Origin: Glandiceps talaboti
Taxonomy: Eukaryota > Hemichordata > Enteropneusta > Spengelidae
Direction: 5' to 3'
Assembly: GCF_964340395.1 (NCBI RefSeq)
Contig: NC_135561.1
Span: forward strand, 22,254,986-22,318,985
DNA length: 64,000 nucleotides
Part shown: positions 10,665-24,270 of the stretch, in pieces
Layout: each line of letters begins with the position of its first letter
How positions within the stretch are numbered: the first letter of the stretch is position 1
Made by a program: the position numbers and the translations under genes
Notes under the pieces: generated by a model
Told to the model about the DNA's origin: nothing
Database searches by the model: none
Seen by the model: the letters and a program-made list of their open reading frames with translations, nothing else

Positions 10665-13600
10665 TGGAAAGTACATTGTCTACACCCTATATTATCTGAA
10701 TGTAATTATTACTAATACAGATACATTGTCTACACCCTATATTGTCTGAATGTAATTATTACTAATACAGCTACATTGTCTACACCCTATATTATCTGAA
10801 TGTAATTATTACTAATACAGATATATTGTCTACACCCTATATTATAAGATTGTAATTATTACTAATACAGATACATTGTCTACACCCTATATTATCTGAA
10901 TGTAATTATTACTAATACAGATACATTGTCTACACCCTATATTATCTGAATGTAATTATTACTAATACAGCTACATTGTCTACACCCTATATTATCTGAT
11001 TGTAATTATTACTAATACAGATACATTGTCTACACCCTATATTATCTGAATGTAATTATTACTAATACAGCTACATTGTCTACACCCTATATTATCTGAA
11101 TGTAATTATTACTAATACAGCTACATTGTCTATACCCTATATTATCTGAATGTAATTATTACTAATACAGATACATTGTCTACACCCTATATTATCTGAA
11201 TGTAATTATTACTAATACAGATACATTGTCTACACCCTATATTATCTGAATGTAATTATTACTAATACAGATACATTGTCTACACCCTATATTATCTGAA
11301 TGTAATTATTACTAATACAGATACATTGTCTACACCCTATATTATCTGATTGTCATTATTACTAATACAGCTACATTGTCTATACCCTATATTATCTGAA
11401 TGTAATTATTACTAATACAGATACATTGTCTATACCCTATATTATCTGATTGTCATTATTACTAATACAGATACATTGTCTATACCCTATATTATCTGAA
11501 TGTAATTATTACTAATACAGATACATTGTCTATACCCTATATTATCTGAATGTAATTATTACTAATACAGATACATTGTCTATACCCTATATTATCTGAA
11601 TGTAATTATTACTAATACAGCTACATTGTCTATACCCTATATTATCTGAATGTAATTATTACTAATACAGATACATTGTCTATACCCTATATTATCTGAT
11701 TGTCATTATTACTAATACAGCTACATTGTCTACACCCTATATTATCTGAATGTAATTATTACTAATACAGCTACATTGTCTATACCCTATATCATCTGAT
11801 TGTAATTATTACTAATACAGCTACATTGTCTACACCCTATGTTATCTGAATGTAATTATTACTAATACAGATACATTGTCTACACCCTATATTATCTGAA
11901 TGTAATTATTACTAATACAGCTACATTGTCTATACCCTATATCATCTGATTGTAATTATTACTAATACAGCTACATTGTCTACACCCTATATTATCTGAA
12001 TGTAATTATTACTAATACAGCTACATTGTCTATACCCTATATCATCTGATTGTCATTATTACTAATACAGCTACATTGTCTACACCCTATGTTATCTGAA
12101 TGTAATTATTACTAATACAGATACATTGTCTACACCCTATATTATCTGATTGTAATTATTACTAATACAGCTACATTGTCTACACCCTATATTATCTGAA
12201 TGTAATTATTACTAATACAGATACATTGTCTATACCCTATATTATCTGAATGTAATTATTACTAATACAGCTACATTGTCTACACCCTATATTATCTGAT
12301 TGTAATTATTACTAATACAGATACATTGTCTACACCCTATATTATCTGATTGTCATTATTACTAATACAGCTACATTGTCTATACCCTATGTTATCTGAA
12401 TGTAATTATTACTAATACAGATACATTGTCTACACCCTATATTATCTGAATGTAATTATTACTAATACAGATACATTGTCTATACCCTATATTATCTGAT
12501 TGTCATTATTACTAATACAGATACATTGTCTACACCCTATATTATCTGAATGTAATTATTACTAATACAGATATATTGTCTATACCCTATATTATCTGAA
12601 TGTAATTATTACTAATACAGCTACATTGTCTATACCCTATATCATCTGATTGTCATTATTACTAATACAGCTACATTGTCTACACCCTATGTTATCTGAA
12701 TGTAATTATTACTAATACAGATACATTGTCTACACCCTATATTATCTGATTGTAATTATTACTAATACAGCTACATTGTCTACACCCTATATTATCTGAA
12801 TGTAATTATTACTAATACAGCTACATTGTCTACACCCTATATTATCTGATTGTAATTATTACTAATACAGATACATTGTCTACACCCTATATTATCTGAT
12901 TGTCATTATTACTAATACAGCTACATTGTCTATACCCTATATTATCTGATTGTCATTATTACTAATACAGCTACATTGTCTATACCCTATATTATCTGAT
13001 TGTAATTATTACTAATACAGATACATTGTCTACACCCTATATTATCTGATTGTCATTATTACTAATACAGCTACATTGTCTATACCCTATATTATCTGAT
13101 TGTAATTATTACTAATACAGCTACATTGTCTATACCCTATGTTATCTGAATGTAATTATTACTAATACAGATACATTGTCTACACCCTATATTATCTGAT
13201 TGTAATTATTACTAATACAGATACATTGTCTACACCCTATATTATCTGAATGTAATTATTACTAATACAGCTACATTGTCTACACCCTATATTATCTGAA
13301 TGTAATTATTACTAATACAGATACATTGTCTACACCCTATATTATCTGAATGTAATTATTACTAATACAGCTACATTGTCTATACCCTATGTTATCTGAT
13401 TGTAATTATTACTAATACAGATACATTGTCTACACCCTATATTATCTGATTGTAATTATTACTAATACAGATACATTGTCTACACCCTATATTATCTGAA
13501 TGTAATTATTACTAATACAGCTACATTGTCTATACCCTATATTATCTGAATGTAATTATTACTAATACAGCTACATTGTCTATACCCTATATCATCTGAA

Positions 13601-15525
13601 TGTAATTATTACTAATACAGATACATTGTCTATACCCTATATTATCTGATTGTAATTATTACTAATACAGCTACATTGTCTACACCCTATATTATCTGAT
13701 TGTAATTATTACTAATACAGATACATTGTCTATACCCTATATCATCTTATTGTAATTATTACTAATACAGATATATTGTCTACACCCTATATTATCTGAA
13801 TGTAATTATTACTAATACAGATACATTGTCTATACCCTATATCATCTTATTGTCATTATTACTAATACAGATACATTGTCTATACCCTATATTATCTGAA
13901 TGTAATTATTACTAATACAGCTACATTGTCTACACCCTATATTATCTGGATGTAATTATTACTAATACAGATACATTGTCTATACCCTATATTATCTGAT
14001 TGTAATTATTACTAATACAGCTACATTGTCTACACCCTATATTATCTGGATGTAATTATTACTAATACAGATACATTGTCTATACCCTATATCATCTTAT
14101 TGTAATTATTACTAATACAGATATATTGTCTACACCCTATATTATCTGAATGTAATTATTACTAATACAGATACATTGTCTACACCCTATATTATCTTAT
14201 TGTAATTATTACTAATACAGATATATTGTCTACACCCTATATTATCTGATTGTAATTATTACTAATACAGCTACATTGTCTATACCCTATATCATCTGAT
14301 TGTAATTATTACTAATACAGCTACATTGTCTACACCCTATATCATCTGATTGTAATTATTACTAATACAGCTACATTGTCTATACCCTATATTATCTGAA
14401 TGTAATTATTACTAATACAGATACATTGTCTATACCCTATGTTATCTGAATGTAATTATTACTAATACAGATACATTGTCTATACCCTATGTTATCTGAA
14501 TGTAATTATTACTAATACAGCTACATTGTCTATACCCTATATTATCTGAATGTAATTATTACTAATACAGCTACATTGTCTATACCCTATATTATCTGAA
14601 TGTAATTATTACTAATACAGATACATTGTCTATACCCTATATTATCTGATTGTAATTATTACTAATACAGATACATTGTCTATACCCTATATTATCTGAA
14701 TGTAATTATTACTAATACAGATACATTGTCTATACCCTATATTATCTGAATGTAATTATTACTAATACAGATACATTGTCTACACCCTATATTATCTGAA
14801 TGTAATTATTACTAATACAGATACATTGTCTACACCCTATATTGTCTGAATGTAATTATTACTAATACAGATACATTGTCTACACCCTATATTATCTGAA
14901 TGTAATTATTACAAATACAGATACATTGTCTATACCCTATATTATCTGATTGTAATTATTACTAATACAGCTACATTGTCTATAAGCTATGTTATCTGAA
15001 TGTAATTATTACTAATACAGATACATTGTCTACACCCTATATTATCTGATTGTAATTATTACTAATACAGATACATTGTCTATACCCTATATCATCTGAT
15101 TGTAATTATTACTAATACAGATACATTGTCTACACCCTATATTATCTGAATGTAATTATTACTAATACAGATACATTGTCTACACCCTATATTATCTGAA
15201 TGTAATTATTACTAATACAGCTACATTGTCTACACCCTATATTATCTGAATGTAATTATTACTAATACAGATATATTGTCTATACCCTATGTTATCTGAA
15301 TGTAATTATTACTAATACAGCTACATTGTCTATACCCTATATTATCTGAATGTAATTATTACTAATACAGATATATTGTCTACACCCTATGTTATCTGAA
15401 TGTAATTATTACTAATACAGATATATTGTCTACACCCTATATTATCTGAATGTAATTATTACTAATACAGATACATTGTCTACACCCTATATTATCTTAT
15501 TGTAATTATTACTAATACAGATATA
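10665..15525. repeat. 50-bp minisatellite, about 97 copies, within Ig gene intron
   Basis: An exact 50-base period for 4.85 kb with almost no length variation. Core ATACATTGTCTACACCCTAT and TGTAATTATTACTAATACAG. Variable sites: A/C in (A/C)TACATTG, TACA/TATA, ATTA/GTTA/ATCA, CTGAAT/CTGATT/CTTATT, TAAT/TCAT. The plus strand of each unit ends in TACTAATACAG, resembling a branch point followed by a 3' splice site. Confidence 0.98.
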
Positions 15526-15660
15526 TATCATGTTTTCCATCACTTTCTAATCCACAATTAAACTTACAAATAATTTCAAATAATACCAAAATCTACACTG
15601 TAAGTTGTAACCTTTCAAAAGTAAAATATTACAATTGATGAAATACAACTTTGAACTTAC

Positions 15661-15730
15661 CTGAGAGAAAAATTGCCCAAATAAGTTGCAAATATATCAG
15701 TGGATGATACACATATACACCAAACATCAT
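15661..15730 (-). CDS. Ig-superfamily protein, signal-peptide exon
   Basis: Begins with two adjacent Met codons after an in-frame TAA and encodes a 23-residue hydrophobic leader (MMFGVYVYHPLIYLQ, then LIWAIFLS), a plausible secretory signal peptide. It ends in phase 1 with TCTCAG followed by the donor GTAAG, which matches the phase of the first Ig exon 5.5 kb downstream and makes Gly at the junction. An acceptor TATTTCATTCAG lies 39 bases upstream of the ATG, so at least one 5' UTR exon is expected further up, perhaps in the CpG-bearing block near 22.2 kb. The intron after this exon contains the 50-bp satellite. Confidence 0.75.
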
Positions 15731-15839
15731 TATTTAGATTTCAAGAACAATTAACATCTCCCAAAAGACCTGAATGAAATACATATACCTCGTTAGAGAA
15801 AAAGTGTGCCCTTAGTTTTAAAATCATCAACAAATATAG

Positions 15840-16365
15840 GCAATAAATTGGTACTGTGTAGAATCACTATACAGTGAAATATCACAACTACAATACCAAT
15901 ATAGACTACCGGTAGTACTGTATAGAATCACTATAGACTACAGTGAAATATCACAACTAGAATACCAATACAGACTAGTACTGTATAGAATCACTATAGA
16001 CTACAGTGAAATATCACAACTAGAATACCAATACACACTAGTACTGTATAGAATCACTATACAGTAAAATATCACAACTAGAATTATACCAATATAGACT
16101 AGTACTGTATAGAATCACTATAGACTACAGTGAAATATCACAACTAGAATACCAATATAGACTAGTACTGTATAGAATCACTATAGACTACAGTGAAATA
16201 TCACAACTAGAATACCAATACAGACTAGTACTATATAGAATCACTATAGACTACAGTGACAAATTAATACTAGAATACAAACACAGACTAGTACTGCATA
16301 GAATCACTAGACTACAGTGACAAATTAATACTACCAATACAGACTAGTACTATATAGAATCAATA
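15840..16365. repeat. about 63-bp tandem repeat, 7-8 copies
   Basis: Unit contains ACTAGTACTGTATAGAATCA, CTATAGACTACAGTG and AAATATCACAACTAGAATAC, with indels. It lies upstream of the leader exon. Confidence 0.9.
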
Positions 16366-16369
16366 TAGA

Positions 16370-16458
16370 TGTACATACATATATACATACATACGTGTAT
16401 AATATACATACATACATACATACATGTACATACATACATACATACATACATACATACA

Positions 16459-16489
<31 letters not shown>

Positions 16490-16490
16490 C
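16370..16490. repeat. ACAT microsatellite
   Basis: (ACAT)n with short interruptions. Confidence 0.95.
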
Positions 16491-16627
16491 AAATTCTTTT
16501 AATTCCAACTTTAATACATGAACATACACAATACCTTGCAGAAAATCATACTGACTAGTGAACGAGTTTCTCTTGGTCACTTATGACAAACGTTCACTTG
16601 ATATCTGGTTGTTATAGTACCTACATC

Positions 16628-16691
16628 TCATACATACATACATACATACATACATACATACATACATACATACATACATACATACATACAA

Positions 16692-16772
<81 letters not shown>

Positions 16773-16785
16773 CATACATGTACAC
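16628..16785. repeat. compound ACAT/CA microsatellite
   Basis: (ACAT)n, then (CA)n, then (ACAT)n. Flanked by TTCACCATGCCATTAGCACT, a flank similar to that beside the CA tracts at 17.2 kb and 34.0 kb. Confidence 0.95.
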
Positions 16786-17097
16786 TGGCATGTATACACA
16801 TGGACATTTCACCATGCCATTAGCACTACTTAACCCACGTTCAGTTGTGCTAAAAACACATTTTTGACCCAAACCATATACATGTACTTAGTAACTTAAT
16901 TTAGTATGTTGCAATCATTTTCATTTAATCAATTTAACATCTACATGTACACACTATTTCTTCCTTCTTTCCTTCACCCCCCCCCCCCCCCCACCCACCC
17001 ACCAAACAGAGAACCAATTGGTGAGGCAGTTTTTACATTACCGGTAAGGTGTTTACACAATGTGACATACATGTACATGTAGATACAACACACATAC

Positions 17098-17104
17098 GCA
17101 CACG

Positions 17105-17173
<69 letters not shown>

Positions 17174-17195
17174 ACACACACACACACACAAACAC
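17098..17195. repeat. CA/CG dinucleotide microsatellite
   Basis: (CG)n followed by (CA)n of about 45 units. The following flank CTTCAACATGCCTATAGCAC resembles the flank at 16.8 kb. Confidence 0.95.
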
Positions 17196-17997
17196 ACTTC
17201 AACATGCCTATAGCACTACTACAGTTCTGTTGAGTTGGGCTAAAAATAGAAGAATTTGATCTTAGATTTGTAGTAGAGGGTTTAGGAATACATGTACATC
17301 TTATATAGAATGATATGTTATAATATTTATATCCAGTACCCTTACATTTCAGTATGCATCATAAACACAGCTGTTACAAATTAGTCACAGTCTTTTGCTA
17401 CAATGTATAGGCATAGTGGACATGTCATGCATAATTAATGAATACTGTTTCACTGAAAGCCAAGTACTACATGTTGGTTTTATTACTCTTTACATGTAAA
17501 GAGTAACTGTATAAATATGTTGATATGACTGAGACAGGTCATTTTGGAAAACAAACTCAAATTCACAACATAAAAAGAAACATTATTCAGAATGGAAGGA
17601 AGTATTTAACAAACATTGTCACAAAATATGTATACACAAAAATAGATAACTGTCATCTGGTCATATACATGTACATGTATGGAATGGCTTCCCATATGAG
17701 CAATTTTAAAAATGTATCAATCATGTGAAGCTAGGACACAGTCGTCCCATATGACATACATGTCCATATGTACATGTATTGCAAGTACATGTACATGTGT
17801 TCTTCTAGTGATTTCAAATGATAATATCAAACATACAATGTACACGTACCTAGTATAAATATGAACTACAGTAAGACAATTTTGAAAACAATCAAACATT
17901 TTTTTCTTTGTACTTATTTTAATCCTTCAATCGATTTCCAGTTTCTTGTAGTTTTTGAGTTTGTATTTTATAATCCTTAATTACAAATAGAAACACT
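17196..17997. other. non-coding, ACATGTAC-rich stretch
   Basis: Frequent ACATGTACATGT palindromes; no gene recognised. Confidence 0.5.
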
Positions 17998-19620
17998 GTT
18001 TCTACATACCAGGAAACACTGCAGTTTCCACATACCAGGAAACACTGCAGTTTCCACATACCAGGAAACACTGCAGTTTCCACATACTAGGAAACACTGC
18101 AGTTTCCACATGCCAGGAAACACTGCAGTTTCCACATACTAGGAAATACTGCAGTTTCCACATACCAGGAAACACTGCAGTTTCCACATACCAGGAAACA
18201 CTGCAGTTTCCACATACCAGGAAACACTGCAGTTTCCACATACTGGGAAACACTGCAGTTTCCACATACTAGGAAATACTGCAGTTTCCACATACTAGGA
18301 AACACTGCAGTTTCCACATACCAGGAAACACTGCAGTTTCCACATGCCAGGAAACACTGCAGTTTCCACATACTGTGAAACACTGCAGTTTCCACATACT
18401 GGGAAACACTGCAGTTTCCACATACTAGGAAACACTGCAGTTTCCACATACTAGGAAACACAGCAGTTTCCACATACATGTACTAGGAAACACTGCAGTT
18501 TCCACATACTAGGAAACACTGCAGTTTACACATACTAAGAAACACTGCAGTTTCCACATACGTACTAGGAAACACAGCAGTTTCCACATACTAGGAAACA
18601 CTGCAGTTTCCACATACATGTACTAGGAAACACAGCAGTTTCCACATACCAGGAAACACAGCAGTTTCCACATACTAGGAAACACTGCAGTTTCCACATA
18701 CATGTACTAGGAAACACAGCAGTTTCCACATACTAGGAAACACTGCAGTTTCCACATACATGTACTAGGAAGCACAGCAGTTTCCACATACTAGGAAACA
18801 CTGCAGTTTCCACATACATGTACTAGGAAACACAGCAGTTTCCACATACCAGGAAACACAGCAGTTTCCACATACTAGGAAACACTGCAGTTTCCACATA
18901 CATGTACTAGGAAACACAGCAGTTTCCACATACTAGGAAACACAGCAGTTTCCACATACTAGGAAACACTGCAGTTTCCACATACCAGGAAACACAACAG
19001 TTTCCACATACTAGGAAACACTGCAGTTTCCACATACATGTACTAGGAAACACAGCAGTTTCCACATACTAGGAAACACTGCAGTTTCCACATACATGTA
19101 CTAGGAAACACAGCAGTTTCCACATACTAGGCAACACTGCAGTTTCCACATACATGTACTAGGAAACACAGCAGTTTCCACATACCAGGAAACACAGCAG
19201 TTTCCACATACTAGGAAACACTGCAGTTTCCACATACATGTACTAGGAAACACAGCAGTTTCCACATACTAGGAAACACAGCAGTTTCCACATACTAGGA
19301 AACACAGCAGTTTCCACATACCAGGAAACACTGCAGTTTCCACATACATGTAATAGGAAACACAGCAGTTTCCACATACATGTACTAGGAAACACTGCAG
19401 TTTCCACATACATGTACTAGGAAACACAGCAGTTTCCACATACTAGGAAACACAGCAGTTTCCACATACATGAACTAGGAAACACAGCAGTTTCCACATA
19501 CTAGGAAACACAGTAGTTTCCACATACTAGGAAACACAGCAGTTTCCACATACTAGGAAACACTTCAGTTTCCACATACATGTACTAGGAAACACTGCAG
19601 TTTCCACATACCAGGAAACA
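17998..19620. repeat. 26/32-bp minisatellite of conserved hairpins, about 55-60 copies
   Basis: Unit CATACCAGGAAACACTGCAG then TTTCCA (26 bp), with a 32-bp variant that inserts CATGTA. Nearly every unit contains GGAAAC-(ACTGCA or ACAGCA)-GTTTCC, an inverted repeat with a six-base loop. The stem is almost invariant while the loop and spacer vary. Open frames in several phases are repeat artefacts. Confidence 0.95.
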
Positions 19621-22139
19621 ATTTAGGATTAGGAAAAAGTAGCTTTACATGATTGGACACGTCTAATTTATCAAACTGCTAGACAGAAAGGTATATAGAA
19701 ATGTGTATATTTCCTGGAGTGGTGTTCTCCCTAATTTGGCAATATCTTTGGAATGTACAATTTAAATATAATGTATGTAATTTGGTGTACATGTATACAT
19801 TAATAATTGATACTAAAAAGCAAGTGTCTCATTATAAACCTTGTGAATGTAGATGTAGCTTAAAACTGTGACTAGTTTGAGTCATTTGCATACTTAATTT
19901 GCATACTTAATTTGCATACCTAATTTGCATACTTAATTTGCATGCTTTTTGTAAATCGTCACTATCTTAAAATAAAGATGCAAGTTTCACATATCATATA
20001 ATTTTGTAAATGCATTGATGATAACAAAAATGTTTATTAAAAGCTTGGTGATATACACTTTTTGGTTTTATGAGTCATCTGCATAACTAATGAAATTGTC
20101 CAAGTAAGGGATATATCACATTTGTGTATTACCATAATAATTCCGTCATTTCAACAATTTTAAATCAACCACCCACAGAGTCCGGAAATGTAATTATTTT
20201 TCTAATTCTTGCATTTCAACCACAACAAAATCAATGCATTTATTTTTATATTTTTATTTTAACAACCAAATATAACCATCGATGGGGAACATATTTTTTC
20301 AAATTCTAAATAAAACCGAAGAAATTAAAAATGACTGTCAAAGAAGAAAACTGATTAGAATGTTTGACTTACTCGTGTCTTGCCATTCAACTGACAAAAT
20401 TGCAAATTAATTTTCAGTAATTCAACCACAAAAATCGTAATTATAAATGACCGAATGAATGGGATTATTACTGTAGTACATCTACAGTAGCTCAGAATTT
20501 GGTATTCTAATAATTTATGTTGAAACTAATCAAAAGCATTCACGATAAGCATTTGGCAAAATTTTGGTGAATTAATTGACAGTACAAAGGGAAATAAGAC
20601 ACTCACTTTTAGTGCTAATACTTCTTGTTAACATAGACAAAGAAAATATAAACTTGTCTAAGTTGTCTGTGTTTTAAATCCAGCAAACAATACACATTCA
20701 GTGCAACTGTTATTAATACCTTTCTGTGTAACAGCTGAATATATAAATACCACTACATGTACATTGTGTATGTCACCTATATACAAGTGATTATAACTGG
20801 ATTTTTATATCATACTTTTGTCTGATTGTCAGTTTTTTCTTAACTCTATAAATAACTTTGATATGTGTATACGTACATACCAGTATTTAAATCTACAAAG
20901 ATAAGTACAGGAACGCTAGTCATCATACCATATATATTATTACTGCTACTGCTATGTAACAGCTCTTTTAGCAATGTACAAACTTGCCTATGCAGGAATA
21001 AAAATGTGCAGAAATGCTTGCCTACAAACCTATGAAAAATATGTACAGTGTACTATACACAATGTAAATGCATAGACAAAATAAAACAACATTACAAGTG
21101 GCTATGCAGTTACAGAAGAGATTTGTCTCATTTATATTTATCAAAAAGGAAGATAGAAATTATTGCCTGAATTGATAATTTACAAAAATTAATAAAAACC
21201 ATGATTTGGTAAATGAGTCAGTTTGAAATTAGAAAGCATGGACTTGACAACTACTATAATACAGTACTATATTCCTTTATACTAACTTTTTACATTTTAT
21301 CTACATTTACATGTACCTTGTTCTAAAGGAATTATGCTATGATAATCATTTTGTGTACATCCATCAGCTCCAGTAGTCCTACTAATTATTGCCTGAGGAT
21401 CACTTTTTCATCTGACAATTCCCTAACCATGTGGTTGATAACATAGGAAACATATGTTCATTAATTAATACCTTCCCAGCATCAGAATAAATCAAATTAA
21501 ACAGATGATTGTGACTGGAAATCCAAACAATGGGTTTGTTCTTTGGATTATAAACATGTAGATGTTTTGAACTTGTGTCACTCACCCGACCCATCTAAAA
21601 ATTTGCAGAGTAACACCCTGCATAGACTCTGATGCATACTTTCATTCAAACTTTTGGAGAAAGTATAGGATTGTCATGTATACTACAAGATAGTTGCTAG
21701 TTTAACATTATTTTATCTGTCTCTTTCTTTGTGTCTGTATGTTTTTTATATTTTTATGGGACATCTTGGTGGCCTGAATTAAAGAAATAATAATAAAATA
21801 ATAATAATAAGTCTGCACAACAAGTTGAACGGGACTAAAAATACCATAACTATTGGGCTCGAATTATTGTGTTTTTATCACAGGCAGGTTATTAATATTA
21901 CTATCAATGTAATCAATTAGTGTAGTTTAACCCCTGGTTTTACATTGAGCAGTATAATTTTGTCTCCGACAATAATAGTAGGACCTAATTCATGTAATGT
22001 TACATGTAAACTAGGTAGTTAGTACATTCAATGTGACTAGTCACTGTACGAATCTACGATACAATATTATTATCAGTCGATAGATGCGTGGACAATTTCA
22101 AAATAAACATGACGAGTGTACCAAAAATTCATATGTACC
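19621..22139. other. AT-rich non-coding stretch
   Basis: No exon recognised. Contains the octamer-like array listed separately. Confidence 0.5.
19884..19943. promoter_or_regulatory. five ATTTGCAT octamers at 13-bp spacing
   Basis: ATTTGCAT (reverse ATGCAAAT, the POU-factor octamer) occurs at 19,884, 19,897, 19,910, 19,923 and 19,936, separated by ACTTA or ACCTA. It may be a small tandem repeat or a clustered POU site. Confidence 0.6.
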
Positions 22140-22400
22140 TTAACATTAGTGGTGTCTTGGCTTTTCTTGGGCAGGTCCAGCTACTTCTGTTTGGCGTACT
22201 ACGTAACGCAGGGACGTCAACAACCTTGTAATTGTGTTCTCTGTGCAGGCGGTTTGACTCAAACAGAGATCAGATCATAACACACAACCGTAATCTGCTC
22301 CATTGAATTTACCCATAATACCTTTTTACCAGACGCCGGAAGTTGATAACCCATAACGCGAAACGGTGTCACACGCAAAGAATCCATTACGACAAAATTT
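22140..22400. promoter_or_regulatory. CpG-bearing promoter-like block, possibly for the Ig gene
   Basis: A local rise in CpG dinucleotides (ACGTAACG, GGGACGTC, GACGCCGGAAGT, ACGCGAAACGGTG) in otherwise CpG-poor AT-rich DNA. It includes an ETS-like CCGGAAGT. A GTACAT donor-like site on the minus strand near 22,139 could end a 5' UTR exon splicing to the leader exon at 15.77 kb. This is inference only. Confidence 0.35.
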
Positions 22401-23990
22401 CCATTTGTATGATATGCGCATGCGTCGGTATTTGTCCAAAAATTATGTCTATCACGAAAAAAGGAGTCTACATGATGGATACCACTGCACTGCTACATCA
22501 GCCATGCCTGTATCACACTCTTCCCCACATCAGCCATGCCTGTATCACAATCTTCCCCACATCAAGTTCGTCAAGGGATACACAGACTATATACTATTCA
22601 TAGACAAGTCCAGATATGGAATCTGTGTGTGTGTGTGTGTGTGTGTGTTGGGGGGAGGGGGGAGTGGTGTTAAGATGCCCCTATCTTTTTTTGTGTCTCG
22701 TTACTTTTTAATTGTAAGTATGGATCGGTCGGTCGGTCGATTAAAAATTTAGAAAGTTAAGAAAAATAAACAATCATCTTCATGTTTCTCTACGTCTCCC
22801 TTTCCTCCTCTCTATCTTCTTTTTATTGAATTCCTGGTAAAAAAGCCCTTTCCCCACTTCTAATTCTCTACACAATTGACATGTTCTCAGCCCACCCCCT
22901 CACACTTGAATATTAAACTTCTGTCATTGAATAAATGCTCTGTTCGTGAACAAGTGTCGTCGTCACTGCCATGACTGTAGATAACATTGATAGTCCAGAC
23001 ACTTGCTTAATTGTTGGGACACACTTTCATAAACGAAAATAAATCAATTTTTTTATTTTGATGTCAGAGCTGAAAATCTGGGTCGGTCAGGTAATGAGAG
23101 AGAAAAAATAGGGTCATCCTTACATTACACTAATCAAGACTAGACCATGCAGGAGCCCAAAAAACTGTGTTACAAAGTAAATGAAGAACTGATCTTTATT
23201 ATAAAGGTATACAAAGGCCTGTCTTCTATTAAAACAATGAAGTGGTTTTTGTATGGATAAATATATATAAAAACATTATTTCAAAACTGTACAGGCTTAT
23301 CTTTTACCTGTATAGATTATTTAAGTCTTTATAAAAATTAAAATGGACTTTTCAAGAATACTCATGTATATTTCATTTGTCTAGTTCAGTTTGTTTGTTT
23401 GTTTGTTTGTTTGTAACATGTTTACTGAGCTCCATGTGATTATAATGAGATAATCTCATGGGAATAGTTTTCAGATATAAAATGATGGGATATTCTTGTT
23501 GAATAGTTTGGGGATATAGAAATTATGGGATATATTGCTGTGGGAATAGTTTGTACATATTCAAAGTACAGACTAGTCTGGTCTGAATAGTTTGTACATA
23601 TTCAAAGTACAGACTAGTCTGGTCTGAATAGTTTGTGATGAATATAGAAACTACCAAAATAAACACATTGACACAAACACTATTACATGTAAGCTGTTAC
23701 CATTTATTATGACAAAAGTAAGCAGAAAATGCAGTACAATAGTAAAATTATTATATTACAAAATACTGAAGAAAATTGGTGCTGAAAAAAAAACTCCTTA
23801 TGAAACTAACTTCTCATCCCTATATAGTCATAATGGTAAGCTGACAAATACATTATTACAAAAAATGGTTTAGTTCAAGGTATAAATTACTGGAGGAAAT
23901 AATAAGGATTGGAACATATACACTTATTTCAATGGAAGTTTGGGAAAGGACTGTGTATACAATGTGAGGTCAGTAAAGAGGTCTTACGGA
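22401..23990. other. non-coding stretch with small repeats
   Basis: Holds a 36-bp duplication (22,495-22,565, ATCAGCCATGCCTGTATCAC), a GT run (22,625-22,648) and a 41-bp duplication (about 23,540-23,630, GAATAGTTTGTACATATTCA). No gene supported. Confidence 0.5.
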
Positions 23991-23999
23991 AGCTTTTTG

Positions 24000-24270
24000 G
24001 TCGAAGATAGCTTGGAAAAAGGACAGTTTGGAAAAAGGATAGCTTGGAAGATGGATAGCTTGGAAGATGGATAGCTTGGAAGATGAATAGCTTGGAAGAA
24101 GAATAGCTTGGAAGAATAGCTTGGAAGATGGACAGCTTGGAAGGTGGATAGCTTGGAAGATGGATAGCTTGGAAGAAGAATAGCTTGGAAGAATAGCTTG
24201 GAAGATGGACAGCTTGGAAAAAGGATAGCTTGGAAGAAGAATAGCTTGGAAGAAGAATAGCTTGGAAGGT
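24000..24270. repeat. 14-17-bp minisatellite, about 15 copies
   Basis: Repeats of GATAGCTTGGAAGAT with variants GAATAGCTTGGAAGA and GACAGCTTGGAAAAAG. Confidence 0.92.

Noticed and set aside
18002-18479. Open frames with repeated METAVFPSMWKLQCF-type units
   Set aside because: The 26-bp unit returns to frame every three copies, and the frame exists only inside the array. Indel-containing units further right break it.
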